64,000 nucleotides of DNA, taken from the NCBI GenBank assembly GCA_003233305.1, contig QILI01000084.1:1-64000 (forward strand), in the 5' to 3' direction. This document shows positions 61,672 through 64,000 of this stretch, piece after piece. How positions within the stretch are numbered: the first letter of the stretch is position 1; each line of letters starts with the position of its first letter. Under the pieces are notes generated by a model. That model did not search any database, was not told where the DNA came from, and saw only the letters and a list, made by a program, of their open reading frames with translations. This DNA comes from Mizugakiibacter sp. (GTDB taxonomy: Bacteria > Pseudomonadota > Gammaproteobacteria > Xanthomonadales > Rhodanobacteraceae). The position numbers and the translations under genes were made by a program.

Positions 61672-63615
61672 ATGAACGATATGGCTAAAAACCTGTTACT
61701 GTGGCTGGTGATCGCGGTGGTGCTTCTGGCAGTGTTCCAGAGCTTTGCCCCATCGACGCGGGCGGTGAAGCCGATGAGCTACACGCAGTTCGTGAAGCAG
61801 GTCGATAGCAACAATGTGGCTTCGGTAACTATCAGTCCGAAAAATCCCCCGGTGCTCACCGGTAAGTTACGGAATGGCAGTGCTTTGCACACAGTAGCGC
61901 CATTTTTTGACGACTCGTTGCTGCCCCGCCTGCTCAAGCATGATGTCCAGGTTACCCAACAACCGGCGGACAGTGGCAGCATCCTTTGGAAGCTTCTAGT
62001 TAGCTGGTTGCCATTCCTGATTTTCATCGGCATGTTGATCTGGTTTATGCGGCAGATGCAGTCCGGTGGTGGGGGGCGTGGTGCTATGTCCTTCGGCCGT
62101 TCGCGGGCTCGAATGCAGGGTGAGGATCAGGTCAAGGTAACATTTGCTGATGTGGCCGGCTGTGAGGAGGCCAAGGATGAAGTTAGTGAACTGGTCGAGT
62201 TTCTACGCGATCCTTCCAAATTTCAGAAACTAGGTGGGCGTATTCCCAGTGGGGTGTTACTAGCCGGCCCTCCGGGTACTGGCAAGACCTTGCTGGCCAA
62301 GGCTATCGCGGGTGAAGCCAAGGTTCCGTTCTTCATTATCTCAGGATCGGATTTTGTCGAAATGTTTGTTGGCGTGGGTGCATCGCGGGTACGCGACATG
62401 TTCGAGCAGGCCAAGAAGCAAGCTCCGTGCATCATTTTCATTGATGAAATCGATGCGGTGGGTCGGCACCGTGGCGCGGGTCTGGGTGGTGGCCATGATG
62501 AGCGTGAGCAGACCCTCAACCAGTTGTTGGTAGAGATGGATGGTTTCGAGGGCAACGAAGGGGTTATCGTGATCGCTGCCACCAATCGAGCAGACGTACT
62601 CGATCCAGCCCTGCTACGCCCCGGTCGTTTTGATCGCCAAGTGATAATGATCTTGCCCGATTTGCGTGGTCGTGAGCAGATTCTCAAGGTGCACATGCGC
62701 AAGGTTCCGTTAGCCAAGGATGTCGATGCGCGGATCCTGGCCCGCGGCACCCCGGGTTTTTCCGGAGCCGATCTGGCCAACTTGATCAACGAGGCAGCCT
62801 TGTTCTCAGCTCGTGATAATTTACAAGAAGTGACCATGAACAGCTTTGAGCGAGCCAAGGACAAAATCATGATGGGGGCTGAACGCCGCTCCATGATCAT
62901 GACCGAGAACGAGAAGCGCCTGACGGCCTTTCACGAGTCCGGACATGCCATTGTCGGTTTGTCTGTACCAGGGCATGACCCGGTCCATAAGGTCACCATC
63001 ATTCCGCGTGGACTGGCCCTGGGCGTTACCATGTTTCTACCTGAGCAGGATCGCTACAGTCACAGCCGGGAGGAACTGGAAAGTCGTCTGGCCAGCCTGT
63101 TTGGTGGCCGGGTTGCCGAGGAGTTGATCTTTGGCGAGGACCAGGTCACCACCGGAGCCAGTAATGACATTCAGCGGGCTACCCAGCTTGCCCGTGACAT
63201 GGTTATCAAGTACGGACTCAGCGAGGAGATGGGGCCGATGACCTATGGCGAGGATGAGGATGAAGTTTTCCTGGGACGTTCCATTACCCAACACAAGCAT
63301 GTCTCCGAGGCGACCGCCAGACGGATCGACGAAGTTGTGCGCAACATCGTCGATCGCACCTATGGTCGTGCCCATGACATTCTCACTTCAAAACTAGATA
63401 TCCTGCGGGCTATGGCTGATGCGCTGATGCAGTATGAAACCATTGATCGAGAGCAGATTGCGGCCATCATGGCAGGACGCGAACCGGCCCCACCAAGTGA
63501 CTGGCACTCTGCAGACGATGACCGGGACGGCTCTGCTGATGGCGAGGTAAAAAAGAACCCTACAGAAACCAAGGGCCAGGGTGGCAGCGTTGCTGAGCCA
63601 GCCAGTCAGCATTGA
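61672..63615 (+). CDS. ftsH: ATP-dependent zinc metalloprotease FtsH
   Basis: [51 protein letters not shown] ... [11 protein letters not shown]; start at 61672. Confidence 0.98.
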   Translation: MNDMAKNLLLWLVIAVVLLAVFQSFAPSTRAVKPMSYTQFVKQVDSNNVASVTISPKNPPVLTGKLRNGSALHTVAPFFDDSLLPRLLKHDVQVTQQPADSGSILWKLLVSWLPFLIFIGMLIWFMRQMQSGGGGRGAMSFGRSRARMQGEDQVKVTFADVAGCEEAKDEVSELVEFLRDPSKFQKLGGRIPSGVLLAGPPGTGKTLLAKAIAGEAKVPFFIISGSDFVEMFVGVGASRVRDMFEQAKKQAPCIIFIDEIDAVGRHRGAGLGGGHDEREQTLNQLLVEMDGFEGNEGVIVIAATNRADVLDPALLRPGRFDRQVIMILPDLRGREQILKVHMRKVPLAKDVDARILARGTPGFSGADLANLINEAALFSARDNLQEVTMNSFERAKDKIMMGAERRSMIMTENEKRLTAFHESGHAIVGLSVPGHDPVHKVTIIPRGLALGVTMFLPEQDRYSHSREELESRLASLFGGRVAEELIFGEDQVTTGASNDIQRATQLARDMVIKYGLSEEMGPMTYGEDEDEVFLGRSITQHKHVSEATARRIDEVVRNIVDRTYGRAHDILTSKLDILRAMADALMQYETIDREQIAAIMAGREPAPPSDWHSADDDRDGSADGEVKKNPTETKGQGGSVAEPASQH

Positions 63616-63770
63616 AGTGAACTCAGCATGTTTCAGTCCTCCCGGATCGGTGCCGATCTCTTGCGAGTAAGAGCCGGGTGGCTAGGTGGTCAGGTGGCTG
63701 AATGTTGTGGGTGGGCCTTGCACACTGGGGCGAGGGGCATCGAGGTTTGGATGCCACCTTGCTGTAATAG

Positions 63771-64000
<230 letters not shown>

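Overview
This 64 kb window is a gene-dense, GC-rich stretch of a gammaproteobacterial chromosome. Gene content and order (pilR-pilS next to sucC-sucD; ruvC-ruvA-kup-ruvB; tol-pal-queE-queC; H-NS-type protein) look Xanthomonadales-like, an assignment that rests on recall of synteny and not on a search. Most of it is core metabolism and information processing: proS, valS, aspS, pssA, hemE, aroB/aroK, pdxH, sucCD, nadE, bamD, rluD, pgeF, clpB, yebC, ruvCAB, kup, ybgC-tolQRAB-pal-cpoB, queE/queC, tRNA-Lys, rlmE, ftsH and folP. Accessory or lineage-specific content: an edge-truncated BNR/sortilin-type repeat protein, a GDT1-family cation exporter with a candidate yybP-ykoY Mn riboswitch, an H-NS homologue, two tandem DUF4124 proteins, an orphan OmpR-type regulator, a TonB-dependent receptor, a partial type II secretion operon (gspG-N only), a Tat-exported HiPIP and an APC permease. 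I found no CRISPR array, prophage, intact transposase or defence island, and nothing I would call a new multi-gene system. The most useful second-look items are: (i) a MITE-like element inserted exactly in the gspN stop codon; (ii) a decayed glycerate-kinase C-terminal remnant; (iii) a G10/A7 homopolymer pair inside ruvC, among several long G tracts biased to the + strand; (iv) the candidate Mn riboswitch; (v) a divergent holD-like gene coupled between pssA and rimI; (vi) two real genes cut by the window edges and absent from the ORF track (BNR protein, folP).
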